DNA of 64,000 nucleotides, taken from the NCBI RefSeq assembly GCF_016583645.1, contig NZ_NRRL01000021.1:1-64000 (forward strand), written 5' to 3'. The stretch is from Rhodovibrio sodomensis (GTDB lineage: Bacteria; Pseudomonadota; Alphaproteobacteria; Kiloniellales; Rhodovibrionaceae). The position numbers and the translations under genes are program-made. The notes beneath the pieces were generated by a model. The model ran no database searches. It was not told where the DNA came from and was given only the letters and a program-made list of their open reading frames with translations. Position 1 is the first letter of the stretch. Every line of letters begins with the position of its first letter. Positions 8,940-16,852 of this stretch are shown here, piece after piece.

Positions 8940-9572
8940 TCAGCCCCGCGCGTCCGCCCGCAGCTCCGTCCGGTGCAGCGCCAGCCACTGCAGGGCGATG
9001 ATCGCCGGCGCGTTGTCGATCGATCCGGTGCGCAGCATGTCCCAGGCGCGGGCGAACGCAACCACCTCCGCGCGGATGTCCTCCTGCTCCGCCGCCACGC
9101 CGTGCAGGCCGCCGAGCATGCGGGAATCGACCAGGCCGCAGTAGATCCGGGCGCGTTCCGTGCTCGGTCCCGGACTGACCACGACGTCGTGCATCGGGAT
9201 CAGGCGATAGATCGCCGCGCCGGCTTCCTCCAGCGTCTCCCGGCGGGCGACCGCGTCCGGCGTCTCGTTGCCGTCGATCTCACCGGCGACGATCTCGCGC
9301 TGCCAGCAGGGCTTGCCGGCGGCGAGCGCGCCCAGGCGGAACTGGGTCAGCAGGACGACCGTATCCGCGCGCGGGTCGTACAACAGCACCGCGACGGTCG
9401 GCTGGCGCTCGAACACCTCGCGCGTCATCCACCCGGTCCAGCCGCCGGCGTGCCGGCGATGGCGCAGCAGATAGCGGTGCACCCGGAAGTAACCCAGGAA
9501 GGCGGTGTGGCTGTCGGCGATCTGGAGGTTTGCCGGCGTGGCGTCGTCGGCCCACGGAAAAACAACGGGCAT
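8940..9572 (-). CDS. NUDIX hydrolase, second ADP-ribose pyrophosphatase-like paralogue
   Basis: This 210-residue protein aligns by eye over most of its length with the adjacent gene at 8126-8794. Shared blocks are F.GYFR..RY.LRHR.HAGGW, MTRE.FER, and the NUDIX box from GEIDGNE to RETLEEAGA. The residues that coordinate magnesium are intact, so it should be active. Sequence divergence is considerable, so the duplication is old or both were recruited separately. Differences around the substrate loop (SPGPSTERARIYCG against TPGGSSETIRLYCG) suggest different substrates. Confidence 0.88.
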   Translation of the reverse strand: MPVVFPWADDATPANLQIADSHTAFLGYFRVHRYLLRHRRHAGGWTGWMTREVFERQPTVAVLLYDPRADTVVLLTQFRLGALAAGKPCWQREIVAGEIDGNETPDAVARRETLEEAGAAIYRLIPMHDVVVSPGPSTERARIYCGLVDSRMLGGLHGVAAEQEDIRAEVVAFARAWDMLRTGSIDNAPAIIALQWLALHRTELRADARG

Positions 9573-9708
9573 GGCAGGGGAGGGCTCCCGACCCTATGGT
9601 AGCTGGGCGGTAGTGTGTCTCGCTCCCCTATGGCTGTAGGATATCGCATATCGGGCCCGCGTACGAGCGTTGGCGACCGGATTTCCCACAAACCAAGAGG
9701 CAGGCCAG

Positions 9709-10929
9709 ATGACGGTGTTGAGCGAGAAGGTGAGTTTTCCGGGCACGCAGGGGCACACGCTGGCCGCCCGGCTGGACCGGCCGACCGGGCCGCCGCGCGC
9801 CTACGCGCTGTTCGCGCACTGCTTCACCTGCACCAAGGATGTCTTCGCAGCCCAGCGGATCGCGGCGGCTTTGGCGGAGGAGGGGGTCGCCGTTCTCCGG
9901 TTCGACTTTACCGGCCTTGGCCACTCAGAAGGGGAGTTCGCGAACACCGACTTCACGTCCAACGTCGGCGACCTGGTCGCCGCGGCGGAGTTCCTGGCGC
10001 GCGAGCACGCCGCCCCGCAGCTGCTGATCGGGCATTCCCTCGGCGGTGCCGCGGTCCTCGCGGCCGCCCACCGGATCTCCTCGGCGCGTGCGGTTGCCAC
10101 GATCGGCGCCCCCGCGGACCCCGGCCACGTGCGCCAGCTGTTCGCGCACAAGACCGAGGAGATCGCGACACAGGGCACCGCGGAGGTCGAGCTCGCCGGC
10201 CGGCGATTCACGATCTCCCGCCAGTTCCTGGACGACATCGCGGAACAGACGCTGCACGACGACCTGGCCGACCTGAAGAAGGCGTTGCTGGTGTTCCACG
10301 CCCCGCGCGACGAAGTCGTCGGGATCGACAACGCGTCGGCGATCTTCACCGCGGCCAAGCATCCCAAGAGCTTCGTCTCGCTGGACGATGCCGACCACCT
10401 GCTCAGCCGCAAGTCGGACGCGGTCTACGTCGCCCGCACGCTGGCCGCCTGGGCGGAACGCTACCTCGACCCGGCGGCGGGCGCGGGCGATCGCGCCGCG
10501 CCGGACCCGGCGGAGGGGACGGTGGTCGTGCAGGAAACCGGCGCTGGCAACTACCAGAACGCCGTGCGCGCCGGCCGGCACCGGTTGCTGGCCGACGAGC
10601 CGCGTGCGGTCGGCGGGATCGACAGCGGGCCGTCGCCCTACGATTTCCTGCTGACCGCGCTTGGGGCCTGCACCTCGATGACGCTGCGGATGTACGCCGA
10701 TCGCAAGCAGCTGCCGCTGCAGCGCGTCACCGTCCGGCTCAGCCACGAGAAGGTCCACGCGGAGGACAGCAAGGCCGAGAACGGCAAGGTCGACCTGCTG
10801 ACACGGCACATCGCGGTCGAGGGGGCGCTCAGCGCGGACCAGCGCCAGCGCCTGCTGGAGATCGCCGACCGGTGCCCGGTGCACCGTACCCTGACCGGCG
10901 ATCTCAGGGTCCGCTCCGAGATCGAGTAG
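9709..10929 (+). CDS. Bifunctional alpha/beta hydrolase-OsmC fusion protein
   Basis: This 406-residue protein joins an alpha/beta hydrolase (about 1-250) to an OsmC/Ohr-like domain (about 270-405). In the hydrolase the nucleophile elbow is GHSLGG and the oxyanion region follows LFAHCFTCTKD; the catalytic histidine is likely in DDADHLLS. The OsmC part has a cysteine in LGACTSM and another in RCPVHRTL, the pair that in OsmC proteins reduces organic hydroperoxides. This fusion recurs in proteobacteria with unknown physiological substrate. I chose the ATG at 9709 because GAGGCAGG precedes it; a TTG at 9670 is in frame. The group II intron begins 59 bases after the stop. Confidence 0.9.
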   Translation: MTVLSEKVSFPGTQGHTLAARLDRPTGPPRAYALFAHCFTCTKDVFAAQRIAAALAEEGVAVLRFDFTGLGHSEGEFANTDFTSNVGDLVAAAEFLAREHAAPQLLIGHSLGGAAVLAAAHRISSARAVATIGAPADPGHVRQLFAHKTEEIATQGTAEVELAGRRFTISRQFLDDIAEQTLHDDLADLKKALLVFHAPRDEVVGIDNASAIFTAAKHPKSFVSLDDADHLLSRKSDAVYVARTLAAWAERYLDPAAGAGDRAAPDPAEGTVVVQETGAGNYQNAVRAGRHRLLADEPRAVGGIDSGPSPYDFLLTALGACTSMTLRMYADRKQLPLQRVTVRLSHEKVHAEDSKAENGKVDLLTRHIAVEGALSADQRQRLLEIADRCPVHRTLTGDLRVRSEIE

Positions 10930-10987
10930 CGCTGTGCCAAGGGCCAGTATCCGCTAACGCCCTGTCAACGAAACCTGTGATAATTCA

Positions 10988-12934
10988 GTGCGCCCTGACG
11001 GCGCGGTCTACCAGTGGAGGAAGGATCCACCCAGACAGTAGTCGGTTTGGTCTGGTAGCTGACGAGCGGCTTCGTCGGGCAACCGGCGGGGCCGAAGCCT
11101 CGTGACAAAGGCCGCTTCAGGCGGTTGAGCGATCCAGCGGGCCGTAACATGCGTGAAGCCTGAGCAGGCCTCGAAAGGGACGTCGCGGATGCCGACCCGC
11201 CTGAATTACGGGGAAGGCCGCGTGCGATGGGGAAGGAAACCGACGCGCACCCATCGCGATCCGCCGGGGTAGTGGGCACGGCACGTTGGAAAGGTAGGCC
11301 GGGTAATCAGGGGAGGCCCGGGTCAGGCGAGGGTAGCGGCCTCAACGTCACTTCGGGTGACGGTCTGCCCGGGCGTCGGACGGGGCCATACGACCGTTGA
11401 GGCCGGGTAACGCCGGCGGAGGAAAGGGCCCCGACTTCTGGTGCGCTTCGCGACGAAGCCGAGGACAGGTGATTGGCGATGAGCCTAACAACACCCGAGA
11501 AGATCCGGAGACTTCAGAGGAAGCTCTACCTCAAGGCGAAGGCGGAGCCGGATTTCCGCTTCTATGCGCTGTATGACAAGATCTGGCGGACAGACATCCT
11601 GCACCATGCCTACGCCCTGGCGCGCGCCAATCGGGGTGCACCAGGTGTGGATGGGCAGACCTTCCGGCAGATCGAGGCGTCTGGGCTGGAAACGTGGCTG
11701 TCCGGTCTCCAGGATGAGCTGCGTGCTCACGCGTACCGGCCTCAGCCGGTGCGGCGGGTGATGATCCCTAAGCCTGACGGCGGCGAGCGGCCGCTCGGTA
11801 TCCCGACGGTTCGGGACCGGGTGGTGCAGACCGCTGCCAAGCTGGTGATCGAGCCCATTTTCGAGGCGGACCTGGAGCCCAATTCCTACGCCTACCGGCC
11901 GGGGCGAAGTGCCACGGACGCGGTCAAGGAAGTCCACGGGCTGCTCATCCAGGGCTACACCGACGTCGTTGACGCGGATTTGTCCCGCTACTTCGATACG
12001 ATCCCGCACACTGACCTACTCCGGTCGGTGACGCGCCGGATCAGCGATCGCTACGTCCTGAGGCTCATCAAGATGTGGCTCAAGGCGCCGATCGTGGAGA
12101 CGAACGCGCGGGGTAGGCGGTCCATGTCCGGCGGCCAGCACAGTACCTGCGGCACCCCGCAGGGCGGGGTGATTTCCCCGTTGCTCGCCTCCGTCTACAT
12201 GAACCGTTTTCTGAAGTACTGGCGGATCAGCGGCGCCGCGGAACAGTTACAGGCCCGGGTCGTGGCGTATGCCGACGACCTGGTGATCCTGAGCAAAGGC
12301 CAAGCGGCTGCTGCCCGGGATCGCGCCGACCGGGTTCTGACCCGGATGGGCCTCACGCTGAACCCGGTGAAGACCTCGTTGGTGGATGCCCGGAGCGCAT
12401 CCTTTGACTTTCTCGGCTACACGTTCGGGCCGCACCGGTATCGGAAGGATGGGCGCTGGTACTTGGGCGCCAGCCCCTCGAAAGCAAGCGTGCGCCGCCT
12501 GACCCAACGGGTCAACGCGGTGATGACCCGAGGCCACCCGGCCCCGTGGCCGACCCTCCGCGACCGGCTCAATCGGCTCCTTCGCGGCTGGGCGGGATAC
12601 TTCAACTACGGGACCCGACTGATGGCTTATCGGGCCGTCGACAAGCACGTCTATCAGCGTACGCAGAAGTTCCTGGTGCAGCGCCACAAGGTCCCGACGC
12701 GTGGGACACGCCGGTTCACCGATCGAACCGTGTTCGAAGAGATGGGGGTGCTACGCTTGCGCACTCTCCATGTCGGCGCGCCGCCGTGGGCCTCGAGGTG
12801 AAGCCAGTCGGAAAGCCGGATGCGGGAGATCCGCACGTCCGGTTTGATGAGCGGGGAGGAGAAACGGAGCGACGGCCCGGATTGAGGCACCGGCACACGG
12901 CGAAAGCCGCCGGCCAACGGCTACTCCCCGGGAC
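10988..12934 (+). mobile_element. Complete group II intron with maturase gene
   Basis: The 5' end GTGCG at 10988 fits the group II consensus. The seven exon bases just before it (TAATTCA, 10981-10987) are the exact reverse complement of TGAATTA at 11202-11208, a well-placed IBS1/EBS1 pair in domain I. Domain V is a 34-nt hairpin at 12812-12845 with the catalytic AGC at 12814-12816. Domain VI follows, closing GGGGAG with CTCCCC and leaving a bulged A in GGCTACTCCCC (branch point). The 3' end is placed at AC 12933-12934 and is less certain than the 5' end. The intron lies between genes and interrupts none that I can see. Confidence 0.85.
11479..12801 (+). CDS. ltrA: Group II intron reverse transcriptase/maturase
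   Basis: This is the intron-encoded protein, 440 residues, needed for splicing and retromobility. Reverse transcriptase blocks are visible in order: ANRGAPGVDG, the IPKPDGGERPLGIPTVRDR block, a GTPQGGVISPLL block, the catalytic YADD in VVAYADDLVIL, and FDFLGYTFG. A maturase (domain X) region follows, with RGWAGYFNYG. The protein stops soon after it with no HNH endonuclease, as in several bacterial intron classes that use single-stranded DNA for insertion. The ATG at 11479 is preferred over the TTG two codons earlier. The reading frame is intact and the RNA domains flank it, so the intron may be functional. Confidence 0.93.
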   Translation: MSLTTPEKIRRLQRKLYLKAKAEPDFRFYALYDKIWRTDILHHAYALARANRGAPGVDGQTFRQIEASGLETWLSGLQDELRAHAYRPQPVRRVMIPKPDGGERPLGIPTVRDRVVQTAAKLVIEPIFEADLEPNSYAYRPGRSATDAVKEVHGLLIQGYTDVVDADLSRYFDTIPHTDLLRSVTRRISDRYVLRLIKMWLKAPIVETNARGRRSMSGGQHSTCGTPQGGVISPLLASVYMNRFLKYWRISGAAEQLQARVVAYADDLVILSKGQAAAARDRADRVLTRMGLTLNPVKTSLVDARSASFDFLGYTFGPHRYRKDGRWYLGASPSKASVRRLTQRVNAVMTRGHPAPWPTLRDRLNRLLRGWAGYFNYGTRLMAYRAVDKHVYQRTQKFLVQRHKVPTRGTRRFTDRTVFEEMGVLRLRTLHVGAPPWASR

Positions 12935-13025
12935 CCACCGCCACCGCGCTCCTCCTCGACTCTACGCTAAATGTGGATGGGGGCGAACCGGCGCCCGACG
13001 GCCTGGGGGTCGGGCGCGTTAGCGA

Positions 13026-14831
13026 GTGAGAACCAAGGCGATGCCGCCCAAACTGACCCTGCCCGGAGCGCGCCGGCGAGTCGCGACGCGGCGCTCCGTG
13101 ACCGGCCTGCGCAAGCGCGACGCCGAGCTGCTGAGGGGCGCGGACGGCCGCTATCCCCACGCTTACGTTCCCGAGCTGGCCGACGGTTTCGCCGCCGGGC
13201 GGACCGACCGCCGCGGGTTCCTGCGCACCGCCTGCCTGCTGGGCGTATCGGCCAGCGCCGCCTATGCCTTCGCCGGGCTGGTTGACGGCGGGCCGATGGC
13301 GCCACCCGCCCGCGCGCGGGACGTCCCGCGCCGGGGCGGCGAGCTGCGGTTCGCGATGGAGGTGATGGAGATCACCGACCCGGCGACCTTCGCCTGGTCG
13401 CAGCAGGCCAACATCACCCGTTGGATCGTCGAATACCTGACCCGGACCGGGCCGGACAACGTGACGCTGCCCTACCTCGCTGAGGGGTGGGAGGCGTCGG
13501 ACGACCTGAAGACCTGGACCTTCACGCTGCGCCGGGACGTGCGCTGGTCGAACGGCGATCGCTTCACCGCGGACGACGTGGTAGCGAACTTCCAGCGCTG
13601 GTTCGATCCCGAGCTCGGTTCGCCCAACCGCTCGCTGTTCGACGGGCTGGGCGAACGTGGAGAAGTTACGCAAGCCAACACCCCACCGCGGCCGCCGGCC
13701 GGCCTGCGCGCGGGGGCGGTGGAGAAACTGGGCGAGCACAGCTTTCGCCTGCACCTGTCGCGGCCAGACCTATCGGTGCCGGAGAGCCTGTACAACTACC
13801 CGGCCGCGATCCTGCACCGCGACTTCGACGCGATGGGCGGCGATCTGCAGGCCAATCCGATCGGGACCGGCCCCTATGCGCTCGCCGCCTTCGCCGCCGG
13901 TGAGGAAGCGCGGCTGGTGCGCCGGCCGGACGGCTATTGGGGCGCGCCGCCGCACCTGGATGCGATCCGCTACATCGACCAGGGCCGCGACCGCCGGCAG
14001 ATGCTGGGCGCTCTGCTGGACGACCAGGTGGACGGCGTGTTCGAGGTCGACGTGGGCGATCTACCGCTGTTGGAAGGCATCGCCGGGATCGACCTGCACG
14101 CGGTCTCGACGGCGCGCACCGGTGTCTGCCGGATGCGGGTCGACACCCCGCCGTTCGACGACATCCGGGTGCGCCGCGCGGTCCAGCTCGGTGCCGACAA
14201 CCGCGACCTGCTGATCAACGGCTACAACCGCCGCGGCGTGATCGCGGAGAACCACCACGTCGGGCCGATGCATCCGGAATACGCCACCTTGCCGGCGGTC
14301 GCGCGCGATCCTGCGCATGCGCGCCAGCTGCTGGCGGATGCCGGCTATCCGGACGGCCTGCAGCTCACCCTGACGGTCGGCAACGTGCAGGGCCCGTGGG
14401 AGCAGCGGGTCGCCCAGGTGCTGCAACAGCAGCTGCGCCAGGCCGGCATCGACCTCAAGCTCGAGATCGTGACGCCGTCGGACTACGTCCGGACCTGGAC
14501 CCAGGTGGCGTTCGGCATGACCTCCTGGACCCACAGGCCGCTGGGCGTGATGGCGCTCAACCTCGGCTATCGCTCGGGCCAGGCGTGGAACGAGACGCGC
14601 TATTCGAACCCGGAGTTCGACGCCAAGCTCGACACCGCCAACGGGCTGCTGGACCCGAACGCCCGCCGCGAGGTGATGGAAGAGGTGCAACGCATCTTGC
14701 AGCGCGACGCCGTGATGGTGCAGCCGTTCTGGCGCAACCAGTACGTCGCCACCCGCACCCGGGTGCGCGGCTACCAGACGCATCCCACCCAGTACCACCA
14801 GTTCCAGGACGTCTGGGTGGACGACGCTTAG
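13026..14831 (+). CDS. Tat-exported peptide ABC transporter substrate-binding protein (family 5)
   Basis: This 601-residue periplasmic binding protein belongs to the SBP_bac_5 family (oligopeptide, dipeptide, nickel). The N-terminus contains a twin-arginine signal: TDRRGFLRTA is followed by a hydrophobic stretch and an Ala-rich cleavage region. The mature part has the family blocks YLAEGWEASDDLKTWTF and RWSNGDRFTADDVV, and a PIGTGPYAL loop. The start is uncertain: GTG at 13026 is listed, but ATG at 13041 is possible and does not affect the signal. No permease or ATPase gene is adjacent, so it is an orphan that must work with a transporter encoded elsewhere. Its ligand is unknown. Confidence 0.85.
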   Translation: MRTKAMPPKLTLPGARRRVATRRSVTGLRKRDAELLRGADGRYPHAYVPELADGFAAGRTDRRGFLRTACLLGVSASAAYAFAGLVDGGPMAPPARARDVPRRGGELRFAMEVMEITDPATFAWSQQANITRWIVEYLTRTGPDNVTLPYLAEGWEASDDLKTWTFTLRRDVRWSNGDRFTADDVVANFQRWFDPELGSPNRSLFDGLGERGEVTQANTPPRPPAGLRAGAVEKLGEHSFRLHLSRPDLSVPESLYNYPAAILHRDFDAMGGDLQANPIGTGPYALAAFAAGEEARLVRRPDGYWGAPPHLDAIRYIDQGRDRRQMLGALLDDQVDGVFEVDVGDLPLLEGIAGIDLHAVSTARTGVCRMRVDTPPFDDIRVRRAVQLGADNRDLLINGYNRRGVIAENHHVGPMHPEYATLPAVARDPAHARQLLADAGYPDGLQLTLTVGNVQGPWEQRVAQVLQQQLRQAGIDLKLEIVTPSDYVRTWTQVAFGMTSWTHRPLGVMALNLGYRSGQAWNETRYSNPEFDAKLDTANGLLDPNARREVMEEVQRILQRDAVMVQPFWRNQYVATRTRVRGYQTHPTQYHQFQDVWVDDA

Positions 14832-14868
14832 GGCAGGCTTCAGCTGAAAGGCCGTCCCGCCTTCCAGC
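14832..14868. repeat. Short inverted repeat after the binding-protein gene
   Basis: CAGCTGAAAGGC and GCCTTCCAGCTTCT form an imperfect inverted repeat. It resembles the GCTGAAAGGT palindromes at 40295-40342 and 60253-60278 and is probably a degenerate member of that intergenic family. Confidence 0.4.
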
Positions 14869-14970
14869 TTCTCGGCGTCCGGCGGTTTCCTCGTGCGCGG
14901 CAATCGGCTACCAACGGGCCAGGAACGACTGCGCCGGTACAAGACGGCGCCGGCACGGGAAGAGGCAGAC

Positions 14971-15339
14971 TTGGACGCGAGCTGGCAGCTACAGATTCTG
15001 GTACTGATCGCCGTGATCGCGGCGGCGGCCGTGACCACGCTGAAGTTCTACGAGGACCGCCGGATCCGCGATCTGGCGTTATGGCTGCAGCGCACCTATC
15101 CGCAGACTTACGACGCCCTGCCCTGGGTGGTGCGCAACGCCAACCGGGCGGCCGCGGTGGAGGCGTTCCGTCAGAATCCGGACATCGACGACGCCGAACT
15201 GGAGCGTCGCTACGCCGAGGCGCAGCGCAGCCGCCGGTGGCAGGGCTTGGCCGTCGCGGTCGCGGTTGCCGCCGTTGCGCTGGCCGTCGCCGGGCACGAG
15301 TTCCTCGGGTGGACCCTGCAGCGCGGGCCGCGCCCGTAG
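14971..15339 (+). CDS. Small two-helix membrane protein of unknown function
   Basis: I do not recognise this protein. From the TTG at 14971 it has 122 residues. The first segment (about 7-24) is strongly hydrophobic, a soluble charged middle contains RRIRDLALWLQRTYP and an acidic helix, and a second hydrophobic segment (about 92-110) precedes a short tail. GGAAGAGGCAG stands just before the TTG, which makes it a better start than the GTG at 14893, and it puts the first helix at the very N-terminus. It is downstream of the orphan binding protein on the same strand. Confidence 0.6.
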   Translation: MDASWQLQILVLIAVIAAAAVTTLKFYEDRRIRDLALWLQRTYPQTYDALPWVVRNANRAAAVEAFRQNPDIDDAELERRYAEAQRSRRWQGLAVAVAVAAVALAVAGHEFLGWTLQRGPRP

Positions 15340-15375
15340 CCTGCCCCATGGCGGGGTGATGGACGGTTCCCGGGA

Positions 15376-15594
15376 TCAGTTGCCGCTGTTGCCGTCCTGC
15401 GGCCAGCCGGGGCCCTCGCCGGGCCAGCCGACGCCCTGGTCGCCCGGGATCGACATCAGGACGCTGGCGGCGAACAGGCACGCCGCAGCTCCCTCGGGAT
15501 CGTACGTCCGTATTTCCGAGGCCACCCGGCGCAGCTCCGCGACCTGTCGGTCGAAACTGGAACTTAGAGGCCAGTTGGGCATCCGTTCAGCCAT
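15376..15594 (-). CDS. Small hypothetical protein, 72 residues
   Basis: A short reading frame begins at an ATG preceded by GGAGG with four bases between, an excellent ribosome binding site that decides this start against the longer open frame. The product begins MAERMPNWPL, has a charged helix (RQVAELRRVASEIR), a small hydrophobic patch (AAACLFAASVLMS) and a Gly/Pro/Trp-rich tail. No family is recognised. It is convergent with the membrane protein at 14971-15339. Confidence 0.55.
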   Translation of the reverse strand: MAERMPNWPLSSSFDRQVAELRRVASEIRTYDPEGAAACLFAASVLMSIPGDQGVGWPGEGPGWPQDGNSGN

Positions 15595-15936
15595 GAAACC
15601 TCCGCCCGGCGGCGTCGAGCGTGCTTGCGCCCATTCGCTGGTCGCTGACAGGGGTGGGTGCACGGCCCGGATCGAGGCGACGCGAGCCCATTCGCGTGTC
15701 GCTACCAAGCAGCCGGCCCGCCGTGTGCACGATCATTGTGCCTATCTTCCGTAGCTGGGACGCAATCCCTGAAGGTCTGTTCAACCTTTCGGGATTCCGC
15801 CTTGAGTCCCCCAAGAGAGGGAAAAGCCGGCACGGAAGGTGCGTAAACCTTCCGCGATCTTGCCCTATTGAACGTCGACGGGTGCGCTTTTGTTCGCGGG
15901 CGTGCCGACCCGGATCGGATCGCACGGCTGGAGACG
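15595..15936. other. Non-coding stretch between two small minus-strand genes
   Basis: No convincing gene is seen. The minus strand has a possible weak general-stress-type promoter at 15871-15896 (CGAAC, 17 bases, CGTT; the consensus begins GGAAC) that would face the 72-residue gene. A palindromic segment AACCTTTCGGGATTCC lies in the middle. I see no RNA gene. Confidence 0.35.
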
Positions 15937-15971
15937 AAAACGCCGGCCGACCCGGGCACGGGCGGCCGGCG
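15937..15971 (-). terminator. Rho-independent terminator of the 26-residue peptide gene
   Basis: On the minus strand a perfect 9-bp stem CGCCGGCCG/CGGCCGGCG (15963-15971 with 15941-15949) is followed by TTTT. It lies 27 bases after the stop codon of the small gene at 15999-16079, giving a compact single-gene unit. Confidence 0.75.
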
Positions 15972-15998
15972 CACACGGTCGGGGCAACCCGTGGGCGG

Positions 15999-16079
15999 TT
16001 ACGCGACGCTGGCCACCGCGATGATGAACAGCACCGCGATACCGACGATCAGCGCCCCAGCAACGTAATCCTGTGCCAT
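15999..16079 (-). CDS. 26-residue single-helix membrane peptide, stress-promoter controlled
   Basis: The product is 26 residues: a polar start (MAQDY) followed by an uninterrupted hydrophobic helix rich in Val, Ile and Ala up to the C-terminus. Support for it being a real gene is strong despite its size. GGGAGG stands five bases before the ATG, a consensus general-stress promoter lies at 16123-16148, and a good terminator lies at 15937-15971. Nothing indicates its partner. Single-helix peptides of this kind usually modulate larger membrane proteins or respond to envelope stress, but that is inference. Confidence 0.65.
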   Translation of the reverse strand: MAQDYVAGALIVGIAVLFIIAVASVA

Positions 16080-16122
16080 GACAACCTCCCATGCTTGGTG
16101 AAACGCTGGGTCATACTTGTCT

Positions 16123-16148
16123 AACGACAGTATAGGTGTTCACGTTCC
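16123..16148 (-). promoter_or_regulatory. EcfG-type general stress response promoter
   Basis: Reading the minus strand, GGAAC (16148-16144) and CGTT (16126-16123) are separated by exactly 17 bases, which fits the alphaproteobacterial EcfG consensus GGAAC-N16/17-CGTT. The predicted transcript starts about 35 bases before the ATG of the 26-residue membrane peptide. This is the only such match I noticed with both elements perfect. Confidence 0.65.
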
Positions 16149-16175
16149 AGCGTACCAGGTGTTTGGATTGGGAAT

Positions 16176-16604
16176 TTATTGTCCTGTGCCAGGCGACGAT
16201 GGGGGGTCCGTCGGCCGGGTCGCGCGGCGGGTCAGGGCCACGGCCAGCCCGCCGCCGGCCGCGGCGGCCACCGTGTTCACTAGGCCGTCGGCGACCTCCG
16301 CGCTGCGCCAGGGCAGCAGGCCCTGCAGGCCCTCGACCGCCCAGCCGAGCGTGACCATCGCCGCCACCGCCATCCAGCATTGCGGCCCCGGCCGCCCGAA
16401 CGCCGCGCCAAAGCCGAGCGCAAGATACGCCAGTGCGTGCCACAGCTTGTCGATTCCGGGCGGACCCCCAGACGTCGGATCGGGGACCGCCGACAGCACG
16501 ACCACGAGCCCGATCGACGCCGTCCAGGCGACGCGGACGGTCGCACGCAGCCCGGGCGCGCCGAGCCCCCGGCGCACCCGGGCCGTTATTCGGGTGCCGG
16601 GCAT
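16176..16604 (-). CDS. VanZ-like family membrane protein
   Basis: This 142-residue protein has four hydrophobic segments and the VanZ-like signature: DKLWHALAYLALGF around residues 52-65, then the EGLQ..LPWRSAEVADGLVNT block around 91-112. VanZ-like proteins are small membrane proteins with poorly known function; teicoplanin resistance is known only for the enterococcal member. The ATG at 16604 gives a basic N-terminus before the first helix. It is the last host gene before the left end of the island. Confidence 0.8.
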   Translation of the reverse strand: MPGTRITARVRRGLGAPGLRATVRVAWTASIGLVVVLSAVPDPTSGGPPGIDKLWHALAYLALGFGAAFGRPGPQCWMAVAAMVTLGWAVEGLQGLLPWRSAEVADGLVNTVAAAAGGGLAVALTRRATRPTDPPSSPGTGQ

Positions 16605-16639
16605 CGATCACAACATGGCGATAAGGACGGGGGCGGCGG

Positions 16640-16688
16640 TGTTGGAGGCCCGGGCCGGAATCGAACCGACGTGCGGGGATTTGCAGTC
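16640..16688. repeat. attL: 49-bp copy of the tRNA-Cys 3' end
   Basis: All 49 bases are identical to 27598-27646; the flanking bases differ at both sides (G against T on the left, A against C on the right). The segment covers the CCA end, the T arm and the sequence up to the anticodon region of tRNA-Cys, but the remaining 5' half is absent, so this is not a tRNA gene. Confidence 0.92.
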
Positions 16689-16810
16689 ACTGTTTTGCCC
16701 CGTGTCCTAAGTCCTTGTCCGCGCTCAATCATGCCCGCGAACCCGCACAAATCCGCGATTTATGGTTGCACGTTCGGGGACAGCGTGAGACATTCCTAGA
16801 CAGTCGCGCG

Positions 16811-16840
16811 CGGACACGGCGCGGACATAGCGCGGACACG
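16811..16840 (+). promoter_or_regulatory. Triple CGGACA direct repeat before the integrase gene
   Basis: CGGACA starts at 16811, 16822 and 16833, spaced exactly 11 bp, about one helical turn, so all three face the same side of the DNA. Pairs with the same spacing occur at 27537/27548 near attR and, inverted, at 21027/21038. It ends 12 bases before the integrase start codon, so a bound protein would affect integrase expression. Arm-type integrase sites or operators are the likely roles. Confidence 0.65.
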
Positions 16841-16852
16841 AGAGGCGAAGGT

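Noticed and set aside
12840..12960. HNH endonuclease tail of the maturase
   Set aside because: The maturase frame stops at 12801 and the following sequence is domains V and VI of the intron RNA.
16640..16688. A second tRNA-Cys gene
   Set aside because: Only the 3' 49 bases are present; the acceptor 5' strand and D arm are missing, so it is an attachment-site copy.
16715..16852. Longer integrase start upstream
   Set aside because: The extension passes through the CGGACA repeats and has no homology; ATG 16853 has a ribosome binding site.
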